Shown here piece by piece: positions 27,819 through 36,750 of a stretch of 64,000 bases of DNA (its first letter is position 1; each line of letters opens with the position of its first letter). The notes beneath the pieces are model-generated. The model had not been told where the DNA came from. It did no database searches and saw nothing but the letters and a program-made list of their open reading frames with translations. The stretch is taken from positions 186,001 through 250,000 of the forward strand of contig NZ_JACIJE010000003.1 of NCBI RefSeq assembly GCF_014199195.1, in the 5' to 3' direction. The position numbers were made by a program, and so were the translations under genes. The stretch is from Neoroseomonas alkaliterrae. Its GTDB lineage: Bacteria; Pseudomonadota; Alphaproteobacteria; Acetobacterales; Acetobacteraceae.

Positions 27819-29330
27819 ATGTACGAGATCGAATCCGGCACGGGCGGCCTGCTCGGCCTGTCGCAGCGCCTGCCTCCCTCCAACCTCGCGGCGGAGCAGG
27901 CGCTGCTCGGCGCGCTGCTCGCCAACAACAAGGCCTATGAGCGCGTCTCGGAGTTCCTCGCGCCCGAGCACTTCGCCGACCCGGTCCATGGCCGGATCTA
28001 CGAGGCGATCCAGCGGCGGATCGAGGCCGGCCAGCTCGCGGATGTCGTCACCCTGCGCGCCGAGTTCGAGCATTCCGGCCTGCTCGACGAGGTCGGCGGG
28101 CCGGCCTATCTCGCGCAGCTCCTCTCGGCCATGGTCGGCATCATCAATGCCGGGGAATACGGGCGCGTCATCCATGACGCCTGGCTGCGCCGCCAGCTCA
28201 TCGACCTCGGGGAGGTGGTGGTCAACCGCGCCTTCGGGGCCGAGCCCGGGCTCGATGCGGCCGGCCAGCTCGAGGCGGCGGAGCAGGCACTGTTCGACCT
28301 CTCGAAGGACGGGGCCGGCGCCCAGGGCGGGCCGATCGCCTTCGAGCGCGCGCTGGTCGCGGCGGTCGAGATGGCCGCCAAGGCCTTCTCCACGCCGGGC
28401 GGCGTCTCCGGCCTGCCGACGGGTCTGCGCGACCTCGACGCCAAGATGGGCGGGCTGCACCCGTCCGACCTGCTGATCGTCGCGGGGCGGCCGGGCATGG
28501 GCAAGACCGCGCTCGCGACCAAGATCGCCTTCGGCGCGGCCAAGGCCATCCTGCGCGAGGCGCGCGAGACGGACCCGAACGCCGTGCCCAGGGGCGGTGT
28601 GGCCATCTTCTCGCTCGAAATGAGCGCCGACCAGCTCGCCACCCGCCTGCTGTCGGAGGAGGCGCGCATCTCCGGCGACCGCATCCGCCGCGGGGAGATC
28701 GGCCAGCGCGACTTCGACCGTTTCGTTGAGGTCAGCCGCGAGCTCGCCTCCCTGCCGATCTTCATCGACGACACGCCGGCCATCACCATCTCGGCGCTGC
28801 GCACGCGCTGCCGGCGGCTCAAGCGCACGCGCGGGCTCGACCTCGTGGTGGTGGACTACCTCCAGCTCATGCGCCCCGCGGCGGGAACGCGGGCGGAGAA
28901 CCGCGTGCTAGAGATCTCGATGATCACCCAGGGGCTGAAGGCGATCGCGAAGGAGCTCTCGGTGCCGGTGATCGCGCTCTCGCAGCTCTCGCGCCAGGTC
29001 GAGAGCCGCGAGGACAAGCGGCCGCAGCTCTCCGACCTGCGCGAATCCGGCTCGATCGAGCAGGACGCCGACGTGGTGATGTTCGTCTATCGCGACGACT
29101 ACTACCTCGCCCAGCGCGCGCCGAAGGAACTCGCCTACGACAACCCCGAGAAGTTCCACGAGGCGGTCGAGAAGTGGCAGAAGGACATGGAGCTGGCGCA
29201 CAACAAGGCGGAGCTGATCATCGCCAAGCAGCGCCACGGCCCGACCGGGACCATCAAGCTGTTCTTCGAGGCCGAGTTCACGCGCTTCGGCGATCTCGAC
29301 ACCCATCACGACGAGTCCCAGCGTGGCTGA
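27819..29330 (+). CDS. dnaB: Replicative DNA helicase
   Basis: A 503-residue hexameric helicase that unwinds DNA ahead of the replication fork. The N-terminal domain begins with LPPSNLAAEQALLGALLANN. The RecA-like domain has LIVAGRPGMGKTALATKIA with Walker A Lys K229, GGVAIFSLEMSADQLATRL, LVVVDYLQLMRP (Walker B) and ALSQLSRQVESR. The C-terminal block is SGSIEQDADVVMFVYRDDYY. No intein is present. Overlaps alr by 8 bases. Confidence 0.98.
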   Translation: MYEIESGTGGLLGLSQRLPPSNLAAEQALLGALLANNKAYERVSEFLAPEHFADPVHGRIYEAIQRRIEAGQLADVVTLRAEFEHSGLLDEVGGPAYLAQLLSAMVGIINAGEYGRVIHDAWLRRQLIDLGEVVVNRAFGAEPGLDAAGQLEAAEQALFDLSKDGAGAQGGPIAFERALVAAVEMAAKAFSTPGGVSGLPTGLRDLDAKMGGLHPSDLLIVAGRPGMGKTALATKIAFGAAKAILREARETDPNAVPRGGVAIFSLEMSADQLATRLLSEEARISGDRIRRGEIGQRDFDRFVEVSRELASLPIFIDDTPAITISALRTRCRRLKRTRGLDLVVVDYLQLMRPAAGTRAENRVLEISMITQGLKAIAKELSVPVIALSQLSRQVESREDKRPQLSDLRESGSIEQDADVVMFVYRDDYYLAQRAPKELAYDNPEKFHEAVEKWQKDMELAHNKAELIIAKQRHGPTGTIKLFFEAEFTRFGDLDTHHDESQRG

Positions 29331-30414
29331 GCCGCTCTTCGGCCAGCCGCTGCTGACGGTGGATCTGGCCGCGATCGTGGCGAACTGGCGCGACCTCGCC
29401 GCGCGCGGCGCGCCCGGGGCGGTCGCGGCGGTGGTGAAGGCGGATGCCTACGGCCTCGGCATGGCGGCGGTCGCGCCGGCCCTGCGCGATGCCGGCTGCC
29501 GGCATTTCTTCGTCGCCTGCCTGACCGAGGGCCTCGCGCTGCGCGGCATCCTCGGCCCGCGGCCGATGATCGCGGTGCTCGAAGGCTTCCCGCCCGGCGC
29601 GGATGGCGATGCGGCGCTGGTGCCGGTGATGAACAGCCTCGCCGAGGTAGAGGCCCATGCCGCGGCGGGCCGCGCCTGCGGCGTGGCGCGGCGGGCGATC
29701 CTGCATGTGGACACGGGCATGGCGAGGCTCGGCCTCGATGCGCGGGAACTCGCCGCGCTCGCCGCCGATCACGCGATGCTGGCCGGGGTGGAGCTGCTCT
29801 ACGTCATGACCCACCTCGCCTGCGCGGACGAGCCGGAGCATCCGCTCAACGCCCTGCAGGCCGAGCGCTTCGCAGCGGCCTGCGCGGCGCTGCCGCCCGC
29901 GCGGCGGTCCTTCGCCAATTCCTCGGGGCTGTTCCTCGGCCCCGGCTTCGCCTCCGACCTCGCGCGGCCGGGCTGCGCGCTCTATGGCATCAACCCGACG
30001 CCGCAGGCGGCGAACCCGATGCGCCAGGTGCTCCGGCTCGATGCACCGGTTCTGCAGGTGCGCGAGATTCCCGCCGGCGCCAGCGTCGGCTACGGCGCGA
30101 GCTGGACCGCCGCGCGGCCGTCGCGCATCGCCACGGTTGCGGCGGGCTACGCGGATGGCTACCTGAGAAGCCTCTCCGGCCGTGCGGTCGCGGCGTTCCG
30201 CGGCCAGCCGGTTCCTCTCGTTGCACGGGTGTCCATGGATCTCACCACCTTCGACGTCACCGACCTGCCCGGGATCTCCGCAGGTGACAGCCTGACGCTG
30301 ATCGGCGGGCCGGGCTGCTCGCCCGACGAGGTGGCGGCGCGCGCGGGCACGATCGGCTACGAGATCCTCACCTCCCTCGGCTCGCGCTACGCCCGCCGCC
30401 ATATCGGGGTCTGA
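29323..30414 (+). CDS. alr: Alanine racemase
   Basis: A 363-residue PLP enzyme making D-alanine for peptidoglycan. The PLP-binding lysine is K39 in VVKADAYGLG. The second catalytic residue is Y257 in AGASVGYGASW. DTGMARLGL (130-138) and SMDLTTFDVTDLP are other family blocks. The start is GTG at 29323, inside the end of dnaB, so the two are translationally coupled. A dnaB-alr order is common in Proteobacteria. Confidence 0.96.
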   Translation: MAEPLFGQPLLTVDLAAIVANWRDLAARGAPGAVAAVVKADAYGLGMAAVAPALRDAGCRHFFVACLTEGLALRGILGPRPMIAVLEGFPPGADGDAALVPVMNSLAEVEAHAAAGRACGVARRAILHVDTGMARLGLDARELAALAADHAMLAGVELLYVMTHLACADEPEHPLNALQAERFAAACAALPPARRSFANSSGLFLGPGFASDLARPGCALYGINPTPQAANPMRQVLRLDAPVLQVREIPAGASVGYGASWTAARPSRIATVAAGYADGYLRSLSGRAVAAFRGQPVPLVARVSMDLTTFDVTDLPGISAGDSLTLIGGPGCSPDEVAARAGTIGYEILTSLGSRYARRHIGV

Positions 30415-30419
30415 GCGCC

Positions 30420-31205
30420 TTGGACCTCGTGCTGAACCCCGTCGCCGCGATCGGGCGCGCCGTGCTGGCAGCCTGCCGGACGGTGGGCGCGGTCGCGCTC
30501 TTCGCGCTCGAAGGCGTGTCGCACCTGCTGCGGCCGCCCTTCTACGGGCGCCTGTTCCTCAAGCACCTGGCCGAGATCGCCTACTTCTCCCTGCCCGTGG
30601 TGGCGCTCACCGCGGTGTTCACCGGCATGGTGCTGGCGCTGCAATCCTATACCGGCTTCGCGCGCTTCAACGCCGAGGGCGCGGTGGCGAACGTCGTGGT
30701 GCTCTCCATCACGCGCGAACTCGGGCCCGTGATCGCCTCGCTGATGGTGGCCGGGCGCATCGGCGCCTCCTTCGCGGCCGAGATCGGGACCATGCGCGTG
30801 ACCGACCAGATCGACGCGCTGACGACGCTCTCCACCAATCCCATGAAGTATCTGGTCGCCCCGCGCCTGCTCGCGGGCCTGATCGCGATGCCCTTCCTGG
30901 TGCTGGTCGCCGACATCCTCGGCGTGATGGGCGGCTGGCTGATCGGCACCACCAAGCTCGGCTTCTCCTCGGGCGGCTACCTCAAGGCGACGATGGATTT
31001 CCTCGAGGTGATGGACGTGGTTTCGGGCCTCGTGAAGGCGGCGGTGTTCGGCTTCGTCATCACGCTGATGGGCTGCTGGTGCGGCTACACCAGCCGGGGC
31101 GGCGCGCAGGGCGTGGGTGCTGCGACCACCACGGCCGTGGTCGCCTCCTCGATCCTGATCCTCGCGCTCGACTACATCATCACCGAGATGTTCTTCGGCA
31201 CATGA
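30420..31205 (+). CDS. MlaE-family ABC transporter permease
   Basis: A 261-residue permease of the MlaE/YrbE family. The conserved segment RELGPVIASLMVAGRIGASF, with AEIGTMRVTDQIDAL following, identifies the family. Five or so membrane helices are visible. MlaE works with MlaF to move phospholipids between outer and inner membranes. It starts at TTG 30420, 5 bases after alr; a GTG at 30429 is another option. The substrate-binding MlaD subunit is not next to it. Confidence 0.88.
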   Translation: MDLVLNPVAAIGRAVLAACRTVGAVALFALEGVSHLLRPPFYGRLFLKHLAEIAYFSLPVVALTAVFTGMVLALQSYTGFARFNAEGAVANVVVLSITRELGPVIASLMVAGRIGASFAAEIGTMRVTDQIDALTTLSTNPMKYLVAPRLLAGLIAMPFLVLVADILGVMGGWLIGTTKLGFSSGGYLKATMDFLEVMDVVSGLVKAAVFGFVITLMGCWCGYTSRGGAQGVGAATTTAVVASSILILALDYIITEMFFGT

Positions 31206-31978
31206 GCGGCGAGGTCCCGAAGATCCGCCTGCGCGGCCTCGCGAAGGCCTTCGGCGAGAAGAAGGTGCTCGACGGCGTGGACCTCGACATCCGCGCGGGC
31301 CACGGCATGGTCATCCTGGGCGGCTCGGGCTCGGGCAAGTCGGTCACGATCAAGTGCGTGCTCGGCCTCATCACGCCCGATGCCGGCCGCATCGAGGTGG
31401 ATGGCCGCGACGTGCTCTCGATGAAGCGGCGCGAGCGCGAGGAACTGAACGACCGCATCGGCATGCTGTTCCAGAACGGCGCCCTGTTCGACAGCCTGCC
31501 GGTCTGGGAGAATGTCTGCTTCAAGCTGCTGGCGCAGAAGCGCATCACGCGCGCCAAGGCCCGCGACAAGGCGGCGGAGGTGCTGGCGCAGGTCGGGCTC
31601 GCCGCAAGCGTGGGGGACCTCTCCCCGGCCGAGCTTTCGGGCGGGATGCAGAAGCGCGTGGGCCTCGCCCGCGCCATCGCCGCGCAGCCGGACATCATCT
31701 TCTTCGACGAGCCCACCACCGGCCTCGACCCCATCATGGGCGCGGTGATCGACGGGCTGATCGTGGACGTGGTCAAGCGCCTCGGCGCGACCGCCGTCAG
31801 CATCACCCACGACATGGCGAGCGCGCGGCGCATTGGCGACGATGCCGCGATGCTGCACAAGGGCCGCATCGTCTGGACCGGCCCGGCATCCACGCTGGGC
31901 GCGACCGGCAATGCCATGGTGGACCAGTTCGCGCGCGGCGAGCGCGAAGGCCCCATCCAGATGGAGCTGCGCCGGTAG
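31202..31978 (+). CDS. MlaF-family ABC transporter ATP-binding protein
   Basis: A 258-residue ATPase partner of the upstream permease, whose stop it overlaps as ATGA. It has GGSGSGKSVTIKCVLGL (Walker A), RIGMLFQNGALFDSLPVWEN (Q-loop with the FDS typical of MlaF), LSGGMQKRVGLARAIA (signature), IIFFDEPTTGLDPIMG (Walker B) and SITHDMASARR (H-loop). Role: phospholipid transport to maintain outer-membrane asymmetry. No MlaD, MlaC or MlaB gene follows, so these must be elsewhere or absent. Confidence 0.9.
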   Translation: MSGEVPKIRLRGLAKAFGEKKVLDGVDLDIRAGHGMVILGGSGSGKSVTIKCVLGLITPDAGRIEVDGRDVLSMKRREREELNDRIGMLFQNGALFDSLPVWENVCFKLLAQKRITRAKARDKAAEVLAQVGLAASVGDLSPAELSGGMQKRVGLARAIAAQPDIIFFDEPTTGLDPIMGAVIDGLIVDVVKRLGATAVSITHDMASARRIGDDAAMLHKGRIVWTGPASTLGATGNAMVDQFARGEREGPIQMELRR

Positions 31979-32072
31979 CAGCGGGGCGCTTGACCGCGCA
32001 GCGCCGCGGGTCCAGCCTGCGGGAAGGGGAGCAGGCGGTCGGCGCACGGCGGATCAAGGCCGGAGGCGCCGC

Positions 32073-32270
32073 GTGCCCATCCCCGACCCCGAGACCGAAT
32101 TCGACATCGCCCTCGCCCGTGCCGGGCTGAGCCTGCCGCCCGAGCGGCGCGCGGCCATGTTCGAGGGCTTCCTCGCCTGGCGCGTCATGCGCGCGACGCT
32201 CGAGGAACCGCTGCCGCCCGCCACCGAGCCTGCCTTCGGGCTGCGCCAGAAGCGGACGCCGGGGCGGTGA
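32073..32270 (+). CDS. AtzG-like / DUF4089-like small amidase partner
   Basis: A 65-residue protein, starting at GTG 32073 with CGGAGG 7 bases ahead. A helical core ALARAGLSLPPERRAAMFEG is followed by MRATLEEPLPPATEPAFGLR. This layout (GLxLPPERR ... PLPxxxEPAFxxR) resembles AtzG and DUF4089 proteins, GatC-like subunits that clasp an amidase in cyanuric acid degradation. Its stop overlaps the start of an amidase (TGATG), which strongly supports a subunit role. The assignment is by pattern, not by alignment. Confidence 0.65.
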   Translation: MPIPDPETEFDIALARAGLSLPPERRAAMFEGFLAWRVMRATLEEPLPPATEPAFGLRQKRTPGR

Positions 32271-33664
32271 TGACGGGCGGCCCCGTCCCTTCGCTTGCCG
32301 AGGCCTCGCGCGCCATCGCGGCGGGCAGCCTCTCCCCGGTCGCGCTCACCGAGGCGGCGCTGGCGCGCATCGCCGCGCTCGATACTGCGCTGCATGCCTT
32401 CATCACCGTGGCGAAGGAGCGCGCGCTGGCCGCCGCGCGCGCGGCCGAGGCGGAGATCCGCGCCGGCCGGCGGCGCGGGCCGCTGCACGGCATCCCCTAT
32501 GCGCTCAAGGACATCTATGACGCCGCGGGCCTGCCCACGACCTGCCATTCGCGGCTGATGCTGCAGACCATGGCGGGCGAGGACGCCGAGACGACACGCC
32601 GCCTCGAAGCCGCCGGCATGGTGCTGATCGGCAAGCTCTCGACGCATGAATTCGCGCGCGGCGGGCCGACCGACGAACTGCCCTTCCCGAATGCGCGAAA
32701 CCCCTGGGATCCGGCGCGCTTCGCGGGCGGCTCGTCCTCCGGTTCCGGCGTCGCGGTGGCGGCGGGCATGGTCGGGCTCGCGCTCGGCAGCGACACGGCC
32801 GGTTCCATCCGGCTGCCGGCATCCTATTGCGGCATCGTGGGGCTGAAGCCGACCTACGGGCGCGTGAGCCGGCGCGGCGTCTTCCCGCTCTCCTTCACGC
32901 TCGACCATGCCGGGCCGCTCGCACGCACGGTCGAGGACTGCGCCCTGGCCATGCAGGCGCTGGCGGGCCATGACCCGCTCGACCCGGGTTCGGCGGAGGA
33001 GCCGGTGCCCGACTACCTCGCCGGCATCGCGGATGGCGTGGCGGGCATGACGATCGGGCGGGCGCGGGCCTTCGACATCGAGTCGGGCGTGGCGGAGGAG
33101 ACGCTGGCGGCGCTCGACGCCGCCTGCGCGCTCCTGGAATCCCTCGGCGCGCGGGTGGTCGAGGTGACGCTGCCGGCGCGGCGGCGGACGGATGCCGTCG
33201 CGCAGACCATCCTGCTCGCCGAGGGCTTCGCCATCCATGCGGAATGGCTGCGCCACCGCGCGGCGGAATACGGCCGCGTCACGCGCGAGCGGCTGATGAT
33301 GGGCGCCTTCGTCTCCGGCGCCGACTACGTCCAGGCGCAGCGGCTGCGCCGCCTCGTCACGGCCGAGGTGGATGCGGTGCTCGGTGCGTGCGACGCCATC
33401 CTCTGCGCCGGCAGCCCCGCCGCAGCACCGCTCGTCGAGGAGGTGGACGAAGGCCCCTTCCGCAAGGCGCACCCGATGACCAGCGCCTTCAACGCCACCG
33501 GGCATCCCGCCATCGTCCTGCCCTGCGGCTTCGGGGAGGGCGGGATGCCGCTTTCCCTCTCCTTCGTCGGCGCCGCCTTCGACGAGGCGCGCCTGTTCCG
33601 CATCGCCCATGCCTATGAACGCGCGGCGGGCTGGTGGGAGAGGCGCCCGCCGCTGCCCGCTTGA
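32270..33664 (+). CDS. Amidase (amidase-signature family, AtzE/GatA-like)
   Basis: A 464-residue amidase-signature hydrolase. The Ser-cisSer-Lys triad is K80 in GIPYALKDIYD, a Ser in the GGSSSGSG run (155-157), and nucleophile S179 in GSDTAGSIRLPAS. Length fits GatA/AtzE enzymes. It is preceded by, and overlaps, an AtzG-like subunit gene, which argues against a stand-alone amidase and against the tRNA amidotransferase (no gatB is here). A likely substrate is a ring-derived or carbamoyl amide, but this is inference. GTG at 32267 is an alternative start. Confidence 0.9.
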   Translation: MTGGPVPSLAEASRAIAAGSLSPVALTEAALARIAALDTALHAFITVAKERALAAARAAEAEIRAGRRRGPLHGIPYALKDIYDAAGLPTTCHSRLMLQTMAGEDAETTRRLEAAGMVLIGKLSTHEFARGGPTDELPFPNARNPWDPARFAGGSSSGSGVAVAAGMVGLALGSDTAGSIRLPASYCGIVGLKPTYGRVSRRGVFPLSFTLDHAGPLARTVEDCALAMQALAGHDPLDPGSAEEPVPDYLAGIADGVAGMTIGRARAFDIESGVAEETLAALDAACALLESLGARVVEVTLPARRRTDAVAQTILLAEGFAIHAEWLRHRAAEYGRVTRERLMMGAFVSGADYVQAQRLRRLVTAEVDAVLGACDAILCAGSPAAAPLVEEVDEGPFRKAHPMTSAFNATGHPAIVLPCGFGEGGMPLSLSFVGAAFDEARLFRIAHAYERAAGWWERRPPLPA

Positions 33665-33746
33665 CCGCGCGTGGCGGGCGGCGCGACGCTCTCGCGGGAA
33701 AGCCCGGCCGCCGGCCGCGGACCGGGCGCGAGGAAGGACGTCCGCC

Positions 33747-34631
33747 ATGCCGCTCACGCTCAAGCCGCTGCATCCGCTCTTCGTCGCCGAGGCGACCGGC
33801 GTGGACCTCCGCGAGCCGCTCCCGCCCGGCATGGCCGAGGAGATCCACCGCGCGATGGACCGCTACGCGGTGCTGGTCTTCCCCGGCCAGGCGCTGGACG
33901 ACGACCAGCAGATGGCATTCGGCCGCGCCCTCGGCCCGCTCGAGCCGACGCGCGCGGTGGTGGACGCCCACAAGCACCGGCTGAAGCACCGGGAGATGAA
34001 CGACATCTCCAACCTCGACACCGACGGCTCGCTGCTGCCCGCCGACGACCGGCGGCGGATGTTCGCCCTGGGCAACCGGCTGTGGCACAGCGATTCCTCC
34101 TTCAAGGCGACGCCCGCGCTCTATTCCATGCTGCATGCGCGCGTGGTCCCGCCCGAGGGCGGGGAGACCGAGTTCGCCGACATGCGCGCCGCCTGGGACG
34201 CGCTGCCCGAGAGGACCAAGGCGAAGGTGAAGGACCTCGTCTGCTGGCATTCGTTGATCTACTCGCGCGCGCAGCTCGGCTTCGACGCCTACACCGAGGA
34301 GGAGAAGAAGGCCTTCGCCCCGGTGCCGCAGCGCCTGGTGCGGCGCCATCCGGGATCGGGGCGCGTCGCGCTCTACCTCTCCTCCCATATCGGCCGTGTC
34401 GAGGGCATGCCGGTGCCCGAAGGGATGGCGCTGATCCGCGACCTGATGGAGCACGCGACGCAGCGCGAGTTCGTCTATCGCCATCACTGGACGCAGCACG
34501 ACCTGGTGATGTGGGACAATCGCTGCACGCTGCACCGCGCGCGGCCCTTCGAGGACACCACCTATCCGCGCGACATGCGCCGCGTGACGCTGCAGGACGT
34601 GGCGCCGACGCTCGAACAGGCGGCGGCCTGA
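33747..34631 (+). CDS. TauD/TfdA-family 2-oxoglutarate-dependent dioxygenase
   Basis: A 294-residue non-heme iron oxygenase. The iron ligands are H114 and D116 in LWHSDSSFK and H263 in TLHRARPFED. An Arg at about 275 in YPRDMRRV should bind 2-oxoglutarate. The sequence around WHSDSSF resembles alpha-ketoglutarate-dependent 2,4-D dioxygenase relatives more than taurine dioxygenase, but the substrate is not predictable. GAGGAAGGA precedes the ATG at 33747. A hairpin follows, so it may end the transcript that starts with the AtzG-like gene. Confidence 0.88.
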   Translation: MPLTLKPLHPLFVAEATGVDLREPLPPGMAEEIHRAMDRYAVLVFPGQALDDDQQMAFGRALGPLEPTRAVVDAHKHRLKHREMNDISNLDTDGSLLPADDRRRMFALGNRLWHSDSSFKATPALYSMLHARVVPPEGGETEFADMRAAWDALPERTKAKVKDLVCWHSLIYSRAQLGFDAYTEEEKKAFAPVPQRLVRRHPGSGRVALYLSSHIGRVEGMPVPEGMALIRDLMEHATQREFVYRHHWTQHDLVMWDNRCTLHRARPFEDTTYPRDMRRVTLQDVAPTLEQAAA

Positions 34632-34640
34632 GGGCCTGAC

Positions 34641-34661
34641 GGGGAGGCGCCCGCCCTCCCC
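34641..34661 (+). terminator. Hairpin after the dioxygenase gene
   Basis: GGGGAGG pairs with CCTCCCC around a 7-base GC-rich loop, 9 bases past the stop codon. It separates the AtzG-like/amidase/dioxygenase unit from the amidohydrolase unit. Confidence 0.5.
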
Positions 34662-34728
34662 GCCCGGTGGCTTCCCCGCGCCGCGCCTTGATGCGACATA
34701 GGCGCGACGCAGTCGCGGAGGCGCCGCC

Positions 34729-36060
34729 ATGAACCGGTTCGATCTCATCCTGAAGGGCGGGCATGTCGTCATGCCCTGGGGCGTGGAGGAGGCCGACCTC
34801 GCCATCCGCGGCGGGCGCATCGCCGCCATCGGCGACCTGCGCACCGCCGAGGCGGCCGAAGTGGTGGACTGCCGCGGCCTGCACCTGATGCCCGGGCTGA
34901 TCGACCCGCATGTGCATCTGCGCGACCCCGGCGACCCGGCGGTGGAGACCATCCCGACCGGCACGCGCGCGGCCGTGCTCGGCGGCCTGACCGCGGTGTT
35001 CGACATGCCCAACACGGCGCCGCCCATCACCGATGCGGCGCGGCTCGACGCCAAGCGCGCGGGGCTCGCCGGCGCGGCCTGGTGCGATGTCGGCCTCTAT
35101 GTCGGCGCGACCAAGTCGAACATCGCCGCGCTGGCCGATCTCGAACGGCAGCCCAATGTCTGCGCCATCAAGGTCTTCGCCGGCTCCTCCACCGGCGACC
35201 TCCTGGTCGAGGACGACGAGAGCCTGGAAGCGGTGATGCGCTCCGGCCGCCGGCGCATCTGCTACCATTCCGAGGACGAATACCGCCTGCAGGCGCGCAA
35301 GCCGATGTTCACCACCGGCATGCCGCACCGCAATCACATGGAATGGCGCGACGTGGAGACGGCGCTGCTCGGCACGCGGCGGCTGATGGCGCTCGCCCGC
35401 CGCACCGGCCGCCCGGCGCATATCCTGCACGTCTCGACGGCGGAGGAACTGGACTACCTCTCCGACTACCGCGACATCGCGACCTGCGAGGTGCTGCTGA
35501 ACCACCTGACGCAGACCGACGAGGCCTATGAGCGCCTCGGCGGCTACGCCGTGATGAACCCGCCGATCCGCGACGTGCGGCACCTCGAGGCGGCCTGGGC
35601 GGCGGTGCGCGACGGGCGGGTGGATTGCGTCGGGTCCGACCATGCGCCCCATTCGCGCGAGGCCAAGGAACGGCCCTGGCCGAACACCGCCGCCGGTCTG
35701 ACCGGCGTGCAGACCATCGTGCCGCTCATGCTCGACCATGTGAGCGCCGGTCGGCTTTCCCTGCCGCGCCTCGCAGACCTGATGGGCACCGGCCCCGCGC
35801 GGGTCTATGGCGCGCTGAACAAGGGGCGGCTCGCGGTCGGCTACGACGGCGACGTGACCGTGGTGGACATGAAGCGCACGCGCACCATCGAGGATTCCTG
35901 GATCGTCTCGCCCTGCGGCTGGACACCTTTCGCCGGGCACCGCTGCACCGGCTGGCCGATGATGACGATCATCCGCGGCAACGTCGTGATGCGCGAGGAC
36001 GAGGTGCTCGGCACGCCGATCGGCCGGCCGGTCGCCTTCGCGGATACGGGGCGCGGCTGA
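34729..36060 (+). CDS. Dihydroorotase-like cyclic amidohydrolase
   Basis: A 443-residue metal-dependent amidohydrolase. Metal ligands are H61 and H63 in DPHVHLRDPGD, the likely carboxylated K148 in CAIKVFAGSSTG, H180 in CYHSEDEYR, H234 in HILHVSTAEE, and catalytic D304 in VGSDHAPHS. These match class I dihydroorotases, but related allantoinases and other cyclic imidases share them. No other pyrimidine genes are near, and the neighbours are catabolic. It may therefore act in degradation rather than in UMP synthesis. It overlaps the nitroreductase gene by one base (TGATG). Confidence 0.88.
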   Translation: MNRFDLILKGGHVVMPWGVEEADLAIRGGRIAAIGDLRTAEAAEVVDCRGLHLMPGLIDPHVHLRDPGDPAVETIPTGTRAAVLGGLTAVFDMPNTAPPITDAARLDAKRAGLAGAAWCDVGLYVGATKSNIAALADLERQPNVCAIKVFAGSSTGDLLVEDDESLEAVMRSGRRRICYHSEDEYRLQARKPMFTTGMPHRNHMEWRDVETALLGTRRLMALARRTGRPAHILHVSTAEELDYLSDYRDIATCEVLLNHLTQTDEAYERLGGYAVMNPPIRDVRHLEAAWAAVRDGRVDCVGSDHAPHSREAKERPWPNTAAGLTGVQTIVPLMLDHVSAGRLSLPRLADLMGTGPARVYGALNKGRLAVGYDGDVTVVDMKRTRTIEDSWIVSPCGWTPFAGHRCTGWPMMTIIRGNVVMREDEVLGTPIGRPVAFADTGRG

Positions 36061-36746
36061 TGCACGGCACGGCCGATCCTGTCGCGGCGGCGATCACCTC
36101 GCGCCGTTCCGTCCGCGCCTTCCTCGGCACGCCCGTGCCGCGCGAGACGGTGGAGCGAATCCTCGACATCGCCGCGCGCGCGCCCTCGGGCACCAACATG
36201 CAGCCCTGGCGCGGCTACGTGCTGACGGGCGAGCCGCTGCGCCGCCTCTCGGACGCGCTCGTCGCCGAGGCCATGGCCGGAACGCCCGTCGAGGGCGAAT
36301 ACCGCTACTATCCCGAGGCTTTCTTCGAGCCCTACCTCTCCCGCCGCCGCAAGGTGGGCTGGGATCTCTACGGTCTGCTCGGCATCGCCAAGGGCGAGAC
36401 CGAGAAGATGAAGCGCCAGCACGCGCGCAACTACACCTTCTTCGGCGCGCCGGTCGGCATCATCTTCACCATCCATCGCCGGCTCGAGATCGGCTCCTGG
36501 CTCGACTACGGCATCTTCCTCGGCAACGTCATGACGGCGGCGCGGGGGATGGGCCTCGACACCTGCCCGCAGGCCGCCTTCGCGCCGCATCACCGCACCA
36601 TCCGCGAGCACCTGCCGATCCCGGAAGAGGAGGTGGTGGTCTGCGGCATGGCGCTCGGCCATGCCGACCCGGCGGCGCCGGAGAACGCCCTGGTGACGGA
36701 GCGCGTGCCGGCGCGCGAGTTCTGCCGCTTCCTCGGCTGGGGCTGA
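36060..36746 (+). CDS. Nitroreductase family protein
   Basis: A 228-residue flavoprotein. The FMN-binding start is ITSRRSVRAFLGTPVP (12-27), then AARAPSGTNMQPWR (38-51). The middle has DYGIFLGNVMTAARGMGLDT, and the C-terminus has VVCGMALGHADP. Family members reduce nitro, quinone or enone groups with NAD(P)H. It is translationally coupled to the amidohydrolase gene and is followed by an EamA permease after 4 bases, so the three probably act on one compound class. Confidence 0.9.
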   Translation: MHGTADPVAAAITSRRSVRAFLGTPVPRETVERILDIAARAPSGTNMQPWRGYVLTGEPLRRLSDALVAEAMAGTPVEGEYRYYPEAFFEPYLSRRRKVGWDLYGLLGIAKGETEKMKRQHARNYTFFGAPVGIIFTIHRRLEIGSWLDYGIFLGNVMTAARGMGLDTCPQAAFAPHHRTIREHLPIPEEEVVVCGMALGHADPAAPENALVTERVPAREFCRFLGWG

Positions 36747-36750
36747 GCAC

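Noticed and set aside
34729-36060. Firm naming of the amidohydrolase as PyrC
   Set aside because: Active-site residues fit dihydroorotase, but allantoinase and other cyclic amidohydrolases share them and the context is catabolic.
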